From SG8-30 sp037443885 (GTDB taxonomy: Bacteria; Pseudomonadota; Gammaproteobacteria; Steroidobacterales; Steroidobacteraceae), in the NCBI GenBank assembly GCA_037443885.1, contig JBBINN010000085.1, positions 1 through 12,502 on the forward strand: a stretch of 12,502 nt of DNA, written 5' to 3'. The notes beneath the pieces were generated by a model. It had not been told where the DNA came from, did no database searches, and saw only the letters and a program-made list of their open reading frames with translations. This document shows, one piece after another, positions 1 to 6,577 of the stretch. How positions within the stretch are numbered: position 1 is the stretch's first letter; the number at the start of each line of letters is the position of its first letter. Made by a program: the position numbers and the translations under genes.

Positions 1-64
1 TCCACCCCCTGGTTCACTGGCTGACCCAGCTGCGTAATCAGGAATAGGAATGTCCCCCTAGCCT
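1..64. other. Intergenic left edge with imperfect hairpin
   Basis: These 64 bases lie downstream of the CoA-transferase gene, which ends at 65 on the minus strand, and hold no gene. Positions 9-16 (CTGGTTCA) and 22-29 (TGACCCAG) can pair at 7 of 8 positions around a 5-base loop. A short direct repeat GGAAT-A-GGAAT lies at 41-51, followed by TGTCCCCC. The hairpin could help end transcription of the minus-strand operon, but no T tract follows it in that direction. The neighbouring GGGGACATTCCTATTCC (minus strand) resembles motifs I recall near REP-associated or IS200-like elements. That resemblance is memory only and unverified. Confidence 0.3.
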
Positions 65-1252
65 CTAGCCAACCGCCTTGGCGGCGTGCAGCGCTGCGAT
101 GTCGCCGGGCTCGAGGCCGAGTGTGGCGAGGACCTCATCGGTGTGCTCGCCGATCCTGGCGAGGTGGCCGCCCCGTGAGGGACGGCGTCCGCCCATCTCG
201 ACCGGCAGGATGGGCAGCTTTGTCTCCTTGCCGTTCGGCAGGGTAACGGCGCCAAGGCCGCCGCTCGCGGCGAGGTGCGGGTCGTCGAACATCTCCTCGG
301 GCTTGCCGATGGGCGCGAACGGCAGGCCGGTCTTCTCGAGCTTGGCGACCAGCTCGGCCTTGGTGAAGCCCTTGAACAGCTCCCGCACCTGCGGCAGCAG
401 CGTCTCTCGCGCCAGCACACGCTGCGAATTGGTCCTGTACTGAGGATCGGCGCCGAGTTCCTTCAGCTCGAACGCGGCGCAGAACTTCTCCCACAGCCCG
501 TCCGACACCACGCCGACGAACACTTGCTCGCCGTCCTTCGTCTCGAACACGTCGTAGATCGCCCAGGCGGAGATGCGCACGGGCATGGGCTGCGCGGCCT
601 TGCCGGTCACCGCCATCTGCGCCATGTGCTGGCCAACGAGATAGACGACGGTCTCGAACAGCGAGCTCGCCACCTTCTGGCCCTTGCCGGTGCGGTGACG
701 CTCCTCGAGCGCAGCGAGGATGCCGATCACGCCGAACATGCCGCCGGTGACGTCGACGACCGAGGTGCCCGCCCGCAGCGGCCGGCCCGGGGGACCGGTC
801 ATGTACGCGAGCCCGCCCATCATCTGGACCACCTCGTCGAGCGCGGTGCGGTGCTCGTAGGGGCCGGAGAGGAAACCCTTCTCCGAGCAGTAGATGAGCC
901 GCGGATTGAGCGGCGCGAGGTCCTCGTAGCCGAGGCCGAGCTTCTCCATCGCGCCGCTGCGAAAGTTCTCGACGACCACGTCGGCGCTCGCCGCGAGCCG
1001 GCGCGCGATCTCGAGCCCCCGCGGGTGCTTGAGGTCTAGGCACAGGCTCTTCTTGCTGCGGTTATACATCGGGAAGTAGCCCGCGCCGGAGCCGAGGAGC
1101 TCGCGGGTCGCGTCGCCGCCGACCGGCTCGACCTTGACGACCTCGGCGCCGAGCTCGACGAGGATGGCGCCGACCGCCGGCCCCATCACCATGTGCGTGA
1201 ATTCGACGACGCGGATGCCGGCGAGCGGCAGCGGCTTGCTGTTGTCCGTCAT
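65..1252 (-). CDS. CaiB/BaiF family CoA-transferase
   Basis: This 395-residue protein is a family III (CaiB/BaiF) CoA-transferase, which moves CoA from a donor thioester such as succinyl-CoA to an organic acid in the cytoplasm. The N-terminal IRVVEFTHMVMGP, the LGAEVVKVEPVGGD segment (34-47), the NRSKKSLCLDLK motif (64-75) and ADVVVENFRSG (90-100) are hallmarks of the family. Asp167 in SVVDVTGG matches the catalytic Asp of formyl-CoA transferase (Asp169). Length is normal. The ATG at 1252 overlaps the stop of the upstream lyase gene by 4 bp, and GGGAGG at 1263-1268 is a plausible ribosome binding site 10 bases away. It is the last gene of a leuC-leuD-lyase-transferase operon, so it probably activates the acid that the lyase cleaves. 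The family is certain; the substrate (citramalate, hydroxymethylglutarate, itaconate or similar) is not visible in the sequence. Confidence 0.93.
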   Translation of the reverse strand: MTDNSKPLPLAGIRVVEFTHMVMGPAVGAILVELGAEVVKVEPVGGDATRELLGSGAGYFPMYNRSKKSLCLDLKHPRGLEIARRLAASADVVVENFRSGAMEKLGLGYEDLAPLNPRLIYCSEKGFLSGPYEHRTALDEVVQMMGGLAYMTGPPGRPLRAGTSVVDVTGGMFGVIGILAALEERHRTGKGQKVASSLFETVVYLVGQHMAQMAVTGKAAQPMPVRISAWAIYDVFETKDGEQVFVGVVSDGLWEKFCAAFELKELGADPQYRTNSQRVLARETLLPQVRELFKGFTKAELVAKLEKTGLPFAPIGKPEEMFDDPHLAASGGLGAVTLPNGKETKLPILPVEMGGRRPSRGGHLARIGEHTDEVLATLGLEPGDIAALHAAKAVG

Positions 1253-2196
1253 GCGACTTGCGCCTCCCGTGTGGCCGGCAAGAAGCCGAGCGGCAGCCCG
1301 GCCTCGGGCGTGAATCCGTAAAGTTCCTCCGCTGGCAGCGCCCCCTTCAGGATGCGCCGCACCTCGAGCAGCTTCGACAGGTCTATGCCGGTGCGCAGGC
1401 CCATCGCCTCCAGCATGAACACGAGGTCCTCGGTGACGATGTTGCCCGACGCACCCGGCGCGAACGGGCAGCCGCCGAGACCACCGAGCGAGCTGTCGAA
1501 GGTGGTTATGCCGACATCGAGGCCCGCCATCACGTTGGCGAGCCCCAGCCCGCGCGTGTTGTGCAGGTGCAGGCCGGAGAGCGCGTGCTCGCCCACCACC
1601 GCGCGCACGCGTCGAACGAGGTCCTTCACCTGGACCGGATTGGCGTAACCGGTGGTGTCGGACAGGCCCACCTCGTCACAACCCGCCTGCATCAGCTGCT
1701 CCGCGAGGCGCACGACCTTGTCGGCTGGCACCCTACCCTCGAGTGTGCAGCCGAAAGCAGTCGACAGCCCGCCCTCGAACCTTGGCCGGCGATCGGCCGG
1801 GAGGCTGCGCAACAGCGCGACGATGCCGCGCACCTCGTCCAGCACCTGCGCGTGCGTGCGCCGCAGATTCTTGAGGCTGTGGGTCTCGGATGCCGACAGC
1901 GGCAGCGTGATCTTGTGCGCGCCCGCAGCAACGGCCGCCTCGGCGCCCTTGAGATTCGGCACCAGCGCCGCGACCGTAAGCCCCGGGATCGTGCGCGCGA
2001 AGACCACCACGTCGGCAGTGTCGGCGAGTTGCGGCAGCAGCTTCGCCGGCACGAAGCTGCCGACCTCGATCTCGGTCACGCCGGCCGCGGCCTCGGCGGC
2101 AATCCAGGCCTTCTTGGCCTCCAGGGGCATGATGCTCCCGATGCTCTGCAGGCCGTCGCGCGGGCCGACTTCGCTGATGAGGATGTCGATGCTCAT
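1249..2196 (-). CDS. Hydroxymethylglutaryl-CoA lyase family protein
   Basis: This 315-residue TIM-barrel protein belongs to the HMG-CoA lyase family, which cleaves a 3-hydroxy-3-methyl acyl-CoA by a retro-Claisen reaction; the classic products are acetyl-CoA and acetoacetate. EVGPRDGLQ (9-17) carries the catalytic Arg13 and metal-binding Asp14. LHLHNTRG (209-216) carries the metal ligands His210 and His212. GCPFAPGASGN (242-252) holds the active-site loop Cys243 and ligand Asn252, matching Arg41, Asp42, His233, His235, Cys266 and Asn275 of human HMGCL. All catalytic residues are intact. The ATG at 2196 follows GAAGG at 2206-2210, 9 bases away. It starts 12 bases after leuD and overlaps the CoA-transferase by 4 bp. 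No leucine-catabolism genes (liu) are adjacent, so the substrate may instead be citramalyl-CoA or a related branched acyl-CoA. That is inference. Confidence 0.9.
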   Translation of the reverse strand: MSIDILISEVGPRDGLQSIGSIMPLEAKKAWIAAEAAAGVTEIEVGSFVPAKLLPQLADTADVVVFARTIPGLTVAALVPNLKGAEAAVAAGAHKITLPLSASETHSLKNLRRTHAQVLDEVRGIVALLRSLPADRRPRFEGGLSTAFGCTLEGRVPADKVVRLAEQLMQAGCDEVGLSDTTGYANPVQVKDLVRRVRAVVGEHALSGLHLHNTRGLGLANVMAGLDVGITTFDSSLGGLGGCPFAPGASGNIVTEDLVFMLEAMGLRTGIDLSKLLEVRRILKGALPAEELYGFTPEAGLPLGFLPATREAQVA

Positions 2197-2208
2197 GTCA
2201 CTGCACCT

Positions 2209-2829
2209 TCACAGGTAAATCCACGGCCGGGCGGCGCGGTCTCGCGCGTGGAAGCCCTCGATCTCCGCGCGCTGCTTGAGCGTGAGGTCGATGGCATCGA
2301 GGCCCTCGAGCAGCATGTCGCGAGCCTCCGCCTCGATGGGAAAGTCGTGATCCGGCCCGCCCGGCGACGTCACCTTCTGCCGGACGAGGTCCACGGTGAG
2401 CGGCGTGCCCGCGGGGTTCCGCTCGACCGCGGCGGCAAGCGAGGCGATGGCCTCGGCTGGCAGCTTGACCGGCACGATGCCGTTCCTGACGCAGTTGCCG
2501 TAGAAGATCGGCGAAAACGACGGGGCGATCACCGCGCGGAAACCGTACTCGGCGAGCGCCCACACGGCGTGCTCGCGGCTCGAACCGCAGCCGAAATTCT
2601 CGCCACCAAGCAGGATGCGCGCGCCGGCATGGCCCGGGCGATTCAGCACGAAGTCGGGGTTGGGCTCGCGACCGCCGATTTCGGTGTAGCGCCAGCCCGC
2701 GAACAGGCCCTCGGCCAGCCCGGTCTTGGACACGGCTTTCATCTCGCGGGACGGGATGATCGCGTCGGTGTCCACGTTGGCGCGGATGAGCGGCGCAGCG
2801 ACGGCTGTGAGCGACGTGAATTTCTCCAT
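2209..2829 (-). CDS. leuD: 3-isopropylmalate dehydratase small subunit (LeuD-like)
   Basis: This 206-residue protein is the small subunit of an aconitase-superfamily hydro-lyase, the swivel domain that pairs with the iron-sulfur large subunit encoded just upstream. RANVDTDAIIPSR (16-28), NPDFVLNRPG (57-66), ENFGCGSSREHA (77-88) and VIAPSFSPIFYGNCVRNG (99-116) are diagnostic, and length is close to E. coli LeuD (201 residues). Four bases separate it from the leuC stop, so the two subunits are very likely co-translated. In leucine biosynthesis the complex isomerises 2- to 3-isopropylmalate through a dehydrated intermediate. Here the neighbours are a CoA lyase and a CoA-transferase, with no leuA or leuB, so the complex may instead hydrate or isomerise another branched acid such as citraconate/citramalate. 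The symbol reflects homology rather than proven pathway. Confidence 0.9.
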   Translation of the reverse strand: MEKFTSLTAVAAPLIRANVDTDAIIPSREMKAVSKTGLAEGLFAGWRYTEIGGREPNPDFVLNRPGHAGARILLGGENFGCGSSREHAVWALAEYGFRAVIAPSFSPIFYGNCVRNGIVPVKLPAEAIASLAAAVERNPAGTPLTVDLVRQKVTSPGGPDHDFPIEAEARDMLLEGLDAIDLTLKQRAEIEGFHARDRAARPWIYL

Positions 2830-2833
2830 CCGA

Positions 2834-4287
2834 TCAGTCCATCAGCTCGCGCACGTCGGCAATGCAGCCGGCGACCGCGCTCGCGGCCACCGTCTCGGGG
2901 CTCGCGAGGTGCGTGCGCGTCTCCGGACCCTGGCGGCTCTCGAAGTTGCGGTTGGTGGAGGAAATCACGCGCTCCTGCCGCCCGAAGCTCTCGCCGCCGG
3001 CGAAGAAGCACATCGAGCAGCCCGACTCGCGCCACTCGAACCCCGCGCGGCGGAACACCTCGTCGAGTCCCTCGGCCTCCGCCTGGCGCTTCACGCTCAT
3101 CGAGCCTGGCACGCAGATGGCCTTCACGCCGGGAGCGACCTTGCAGCCCTCGAGGATGGCGGCGGCGCGGCGCAGGTCGGAAATGCGGCTGTTGGTGCAG
3201 GAGCCGATGAAGGCCGCGTCGATCGGCAGGCCGGCGAGCGGCCGGCCGGGCTCGAGGCCCATGTAGGAAAGCGCACGCTCCCAGGCCTCGCGCGTGGTGC
3301 CGCTCGCCTCGAGCGCCGGCACTGCCGCGGTGACCGGTACCGAGTGCTGCGGGCTCGTGCCCCAGGTCACCATGGGCGTGAACTCGTTCACCGCGAGCAC
3401 GAGCTCGCGGTCGAACATGGCGCCCTCGTCGCTCGCGAGGCTGCGCCAGCTCGCGACGGCCGCGTCCCAGTCCGCCGCCTTCGGCGCGAAGCGCCGGCCC
3501 TCGAGGTACGCGAAGGTCCTGTCGTCCGGCGCGATGAAACCCGTCACCGCCGAGAACTCGGTCGCCATGTTGCACAGGGTGAGCCGCGCCTCCACCTCGA
3601 GCGCGCGCACGGCACTGCCGGCGAACTCGACCGCATAGCCGTTGCCGCCCACCGAGCCGTGCCGCCCGATCAGCGCGAGCGCGAGGTCCTTCGCGGTCAC
3701 GCCCTTGCCGAGCCGGCCCTCGAAGCGCACGCGCATGGTCTTCGGGCGGTTCACGCGCAGCGTGCCGGTGGCGAGCGCATGCTCGGCCTCGGTGGAGCCG
3801 ATGCCCCAGGCGAAGGCGCCCATCGCGCCCTGCGTGCACGTATGGCTGTCCGGGCAGACGACGGTAGCGCCGGGCAGCACGATGCCGAGCTCGGGCGAGA
3901 TCACGTGGACGATGCCCTGGTCAGCGTCGCGCACGTCGAAGAGATGGATGCCCGCGGCCCGCGCGGCCTCGCGGGTCTCGGTGATGAAGGCGCGCCCGCC
4001 CGGCATGCGGGTGTCGTCGCCGCGGCCCGGGAAGGTATCCACGATATGGTCCATGGTGCAGAACACCCGCCGCGGGTCCAGGACGCGGCGGCCGGCGGCC
4101 GCGAGGNNNNNNNNNNCTTCAGCGCGATCGAGCCGGTGCGCTCGTGCAGGAAGATGCGGTCGATGGCCACGAGCGCCGCGCCGCCTGGCAGCTCGCGCAC
4201 CACGTGCTGCGCCCAGATCTTGTCGAAGAGGCTCGCCGGCGCGGGACGCGCTACGCCACCGGCGCGGGCCTCGGCGGCCGTCGCCAT
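2834..4287 (-). CDS. leuC: 3-isopropylmalate dehydratase large subunit (LeuC-like), interrupted by assembly gap
   Basis: This is the large, [4Fe-4S]-bearing subunit of a LeuC-type hydro-lyase. Before the gap, 57 residues match the LeuC N terminus (SLFDKIWAQHVV ... IDRIFLHERTGSIALK). After it come LAAAGRRVLDPRRVF and CTMDHIVDTFPGRGD. Cluster cysteines lie in FIGSCTNSR (near 3197) and SGCSMC (near 3019 and 3010). The two parts sit in different frames across the 10 Ns. Frame is restored if the true gap is 2 bases plus a multiple of three, and alignment to E. coli LeuC suggests about one missing codon, so this is an assembly artefact rather than a broken gene. The joined length would be about 481 residues. 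ATG 4287 is preferred over ATG 4293 because GAGG at 4294-4297 abuts 4293 but lies 6 bases before 4287. The CFFAGGESFG stretch after the last cysteine departs from the usual CLAMN, which hints at a distinct subfamily. Confidence 0.88.
4107..4116. other. Assembly gap (10 Ns) inside the leuC-like gene
   Basis: Ten undetermined bases interrupt the leuC-like reading frame. The upstream part ends with codons for IALK at 4117, and the downstream part resumes cleanly at 4105 with LAAAGRR. A literal 10-base gap would shift the frame, whereas 2, 5, 8 or 11 bases would not. Alignment to E. coli LeuC leaves room for about one codon, so the run is probably a fixed-length scaffolding placeholder. Confidence 0.95.
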
Positions 4288-4293
4288 CTGCAT

Positions 4294-4297
4294 CCTC
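4294..4297 (-). promoter_or_regulatory. Ribosome binding site deciding the leuC start
   Basis: On the minus strand GAGG lies directly against the first in-frame ATG (4293-4291), too close for initiation. It lies 6 bases before the second ATG (4287-4285), which is an ideal distance. The second ATG was therefore chosen as the start. Confidence 0.55.
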
Positions 4298-4354
4298 GGG
4301 AGGTCGGGGACCCCTGATATCCTAACCGGTCACACCCCCGGATGGACCCCCGTC
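4294..4354. promoter_or_regulatory. Divergent intergenic region, candidate promoter for the DUF971-ubi operon
   Basis: This short spacer separates the divergent leuC-like and DUF971 operons and should carry promoters for both. On the plus strand TGATATCCT at 4315-4323 looks like an extended -10 element (TG, one base, then TATCCT, which matches TATAAT at 4 of 6). It would place transcription start near 4330, about 25 bases before the DUF971 ATG. On the minus strand TAGGAT overlaps the same bases as a weak -10 candidate for leuC. I see no convincing -35 element or operator on either strand. Confidence 0.3.
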
Positions 4355-4744
4355 ATGACCCAGGCGCCCGGCACCCCCACGGAGATCCGCCTGCGCCGCA
4401 AGTCGCGCGTCCTCGAGGTGAGCTTCGCGGACGGCTCGCGGTTCGAGCTGCCGTTCGAGTATCTGCGCGTGTACTCGCCCTCCGCGGAGGTGCGAGGACA
4501 TGGCGGCGGCGAGGGCAAGCTCGAGCTCGCCAAGGAGAACGTGCAGGTCACGGCCGTGGAGCCCGTGGGCAACTACGCCGTACGCCTCGTGTTCGACGAC
4601 GGTCACGGCACGGGCCTGTACAGCTGGGCCTTCCTGTACGAGCTCGGCTCTCGGTACGACGCGAAGTGGGCGCGCTACCTCGAGCGCTGCGAGCGGCTCG
4701 GCTACGAGCGCCGGCCGGTCCCGGCCGACCCCCCGGTCCGATGA
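4355..4744 (+). CDS. DUF971 domain protein (GBBH-like N-terminal domain)
   Basis: This 129-residue protein matches the DUF971 / gamma-butyrobetaine-hydroxylase-like N-terminal domain. A lead strand IRLRRKSRVLEVSFADG (11-27) is followed by FELPFEYLRVYSPSAEVRGHG (30-50), a VQVTAVEPVGNYAVRLVFDDGH core (63-84) and TGLYSWAFLYELG (86-98). The domain is small and all-beta, and its stand-alone bacterial form has no settled function; links to iron-sulfur or metal handling have been suggested. There is no catalytic oxygenase domain, so it is not a hydroxylase. ATG 4355 was chosen because the homology begins just after it; GGATGG at 4340-4345 is a weak ribosome binding site. Its stop overlaps the next start by 4 bp (ATGA). 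As the first gene of the ubiE-ubiJ-ubiB operon it may support quinone metabolism, which is inference. Confidence 0.85.
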   Translation: MTQAPGTPTEIRLRRKSRVLEVSFADGSRFELPFEYLRVYSPSAEVRGHGGGEGKLELAKENVQVTAVEPVGNYAVRLVFDDGHGTGLYSWAFLYELGSRYDAKWARYLERCERLGYERRPVPADPPVR

Positions 4745-5208
4745 GCGGCGAGGCGCCGCGCGACCTCGACGACGACGTCCAGAAGCCCGATTCGGTGCTG
4801 CTGCGCGGCCTGTTCGCCACACTCGGCGGGCTGTTCGTGGCCCTCGCCGTCGCCGGCCTATTCCTGCCGGTCGTTCCGACCGTGCCGCTGCTCCTCCTGG
4901 CGGCTGCCTGCTTCGCGCGCTCCTCGCGGCGGATCTACCGCTGGCTGATGGAGCACGAGTGCTATGGTCCCCACATCCGCGAGTGGCGCCATCACGGCAG
5001 CATCCCCTGGCGCGCCAAGCGGCCGGCCCTGCTGCTGATGACCGCGAGTTTCGCCATTTCGCTCTATTTCCTGCCCAACTGGCCGGCACGCGGCTTCATG
5101 GCCCTGCTCGGCGTCGCGCTCGGCCTCTGGCTCTGGCGCCTGCCCTCGCGCGACGACCCGCGCCGCCCGGGGAGTACAATCGGGGATCCGCCCAGGAGCC
5201 CCGGATGA
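4741..5208 (+). CDS. DUF454 (YbaN-like) inner membrane protein
   Basis: This 155-residue membrane protein belongs to the DUF454 / YbaN family. A long hydrophobic hairpin at about 22-58 contains the family motif GLFLPVVPTVPLLLLAAACFARSS (39-62). A cytoplasmic-looking loop with WLMEHECYGPHIREWRHHGSIPWRAKRPA follows, then two more membrane segments at about 96-112 and 116-133 ending in WLWRLPSRDD. It lines up closely with E. coli YbaN, with an N-terminal extension of about 15-20 residues and a proline-rich tail. Its function is unknown. The ATG at 4741 overlaps the DUF971 stop and its own stop overlaps the ubiE ATG, each by 4 bp, so it is translationally coupled on both sides. No strong ribosome binding site precedes it, which fits reinitiation. 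Confidence 0.88.
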   Translation: MSGEAPRDLDDDVQKPDSVLLRGLFATLGGLFVALAVAGLFLPVVPTVPLLLLAAACFARSSRRIYRWLMEHECYGPHIREWRHHGSIPWRAKRPALLLMTASFAISLYFLPNWPARGFMALLGVALGLWLWRLPSRDDPRRPGSTIGDPPRSPG

Positions 5209-5966
5209 CCACCCCCGCCGACAACCCCCCGCCGCAGGTCGACTTCGGCTACGAGCAGGTCGCCGCCGAGGAAAAGGCCGGCCGCGTCCGCGGCGTCTTC
5301 GACTCGGTCGCCTCGAAATACGACCTGATGAACGACCTCATGTCGGGCGGGATGCACCGGCTGTGGAAGCGCTTCACGCTGGGCCAGACCGGCCTGAGAC
5401 CGGGCCAGCGGGCGCTCGACGTCGCCGGCGGTACGGGCGATCTCGCCCTCGGCATGGCGCGCCAGGTCGGCCCCACGGGGCGCGTGGTCCTCTCCGACAT
5501 CAACTGGGAGATGCTCTCGCGCGGCCGTGACCGGCTGCTCGACGAGGGCCTCGCCACGAGCTTCTCGGCCGTGCAGGCGAACGCCGAGATGCTGCCCTTC
5601 GCCGCTGCGAGCTTCGATTGCGTCAGCATCGGCTTCGGCCTGAGGAACGTCACCGACAAGCCGAAGGCGCTCGCCTCGATGCGCCGCGTGCTGAAGCCCG
5701 GAGGCCGGCTGCTGGTGCTCGAGTTCTCGCACCCGGTAGCGGGGCTCAAGCCGTTTTACGACCTCTATTCATTCAGCGTCCTGCCCGCGCTGGGCAGTCT
5801 CGTCGCAGGCGACGCGGCGAGCTATCGCTACCTCGCGGAGTCCATCCGCATGTTCCCGGACCAGCCCACCCTCGCCGGGATGATGCGCGAGGCCGGACTC
5901 GAGGACTGCCGCTGGCACAACCTCACCGGCGGCGTGGTCGCGCTGCACGTCGGCTGCGCGTACTGA
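5205..5966 (+). CDS. ubiE: Ubiquinone/menaquinone biosynthesis C-methyltransferase UbiE
   Basis: UbiE is a class I SAM-dependent methyltransferase that performs the C-methylation of the benzoquinol ring in ubiquinone synthesis (and of demethylmenaquinone where present). The 253-residue length matches E. coli UbiE (251). Both family signatures are visible: YDLMNDLMSGGMHRLWK (39-55) and GLRNVTDKPKAL (145-156) followed by RVLKPGGRLLVLEFS (161-175). The SAM-binding motif I is LDVAGGTGDLA (71-81), and Asp98 in LSDIN is the expected ribose-binding acidic residue. The ATG at 5205 has AGGAG at 5194-5198, 6 bases upstream, the best ribosome binding site in the operon. It overlaps the DUF454 stop by 4 bp and is followed 2 bases later by ubiJ, the conserved gammaproteobacterial order. 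Confidence 0.97.
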   Translation: MTTPADNPPPQVDFGYEQVAAEEKAGRVRGVFDSVASKYDLMNDLMSGGMHRLWKRFTLGQTGLRPGQRALDVAGGTGDLALGMARQVGPTGRVVLSDINWEMLSRGRDRLLDEGLATSFSAVQANAEMLPFAAASFDCVSIGFGLRNVTDKPKALASMRRVLKPGGRLLVLEFSHPVAGLKPFYDLYSFSVLPALGSLVAGDAASYRYLAESIRMFPDQPTLAGMMREAGLEDCRWHNLTGGVVALHVGCAY

Positions 5967-5968
5967 CC

Positions 5969-6577
5969 ATGGCCGGCGACCCGCTGCTCGAGCCGCTGGC
6001 GGCGCTCCTGAACCGCAACCTCGCGGCCTCCGGCACGGCCCGCGCACTCGCCGAGGGCCTCGAGGGCCGCTCCTTCGAAGTGCGCGTGACCGCCACACCC
6101 GTCCGCATCCGCTTCGCGGCGGCGGGCGGGCGCGTCACCGTCACCCCGGGCGGCGAAGGGGAGCCGACCGCCTCGATCGAGGGCTCCCCGCTCACGCTCG
6201 CGACGCTCGCCGGGCCCGACGCGGGCGAACGCATCCGCGCCGGCGGCCTGCGTGTCACTGGCGATGCCGAGACGGCGCGGTCCTTCCAGAAGCTCTTCAC
6301 CGCGGCGCGGCCTGACTTCGAGGAGGAGCTGTCCCGCGTCGTGGGCGACGCGCCGGCGCACCACCTCGCGCGCGCGGCACGGGAGGCCTTCGCCTTCGGC
6401 CAGCGCACGCTCGATACCTTCGCGCGCAACATGGCCGAGTACCTCACCGAGGAGAGCCGCGACCTGCCGGCCAAGCCCGAGGTCGAGCTGCTGCTCGAGG
6501 GCATCGACCGGCTGCGCGAGGACGTGGACCGGTTCGAGGCGCGGCTCGCCCGGCTCGAGCGCGGGACGCGCGCTTGA
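5969..6577 (+). CDS. ubiJ: Ubiquinone biosynthesis accessory factor UbiJ (SCP2 domain)
   Basis: This 202-residue protein matches UbiJ in length (E. coli 201) and position between ubiE and ubiB. The N-terminal half is a sterol-carrier-protein-2-like lipid-binding domain: LEPLAALLNRNLA at 7-19, then beta strands FEVRVTATPVRIRFAAAGG and PTASIEGSPLTLATLAG, and DAGERIRAGGLRVTGDAETARSFQKLF, a typical SCP2 pattern. The C-terminal third is helical and charged, with VELLLEGIDRLREDVDRFEARLARLE forming a likely coiled coil. UbiJ is known to bind the UbiK partner and hydrophobic quinone intermediates in the soluble Ubi complex. It starts 2 bases after ubiE with no obvious ribosome binding site and ends in a TTGA overlap with ubiB, so it is translationally coupled. 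Sequence identity in this family is low, so position carries weight in the call. Confidence 0.92.
   Translation: MAGDPLLEPLAALLNRNLAASGTARALAEGLEGRSFEVRVTATPVRIRFAAAGGRVTVTPGGEGEPTASIEGSPLTLATLAGPDAGERIRAGGLRVTGDAETARSFQKLFTAARPDFEEELSRVVGDAPAHHLARAAREAFAFGQRTLDTFARNMAEYLTEESRDLPAKPEVELLLEGIDRLREDVDRFEARLARLERGTRA

Noticed and set aside
1258..3210. 650-codon plus-strand open frame
   Set aside because: It lies antisense to the lyase and leuD genes, its translation is Arg/Ala/His-rich with no recognisable domain, and long shadow frames are expected at this GC content.
2209..4287. Plain leucine-biosynthesis leuCD operon
   Set aside because: It is not excluded, but no leuA or leuB is adjacent, the partner genes are a CoA lyase and CoA-transferase, and the LeuC is divergent, so a catabolic role is preferred.
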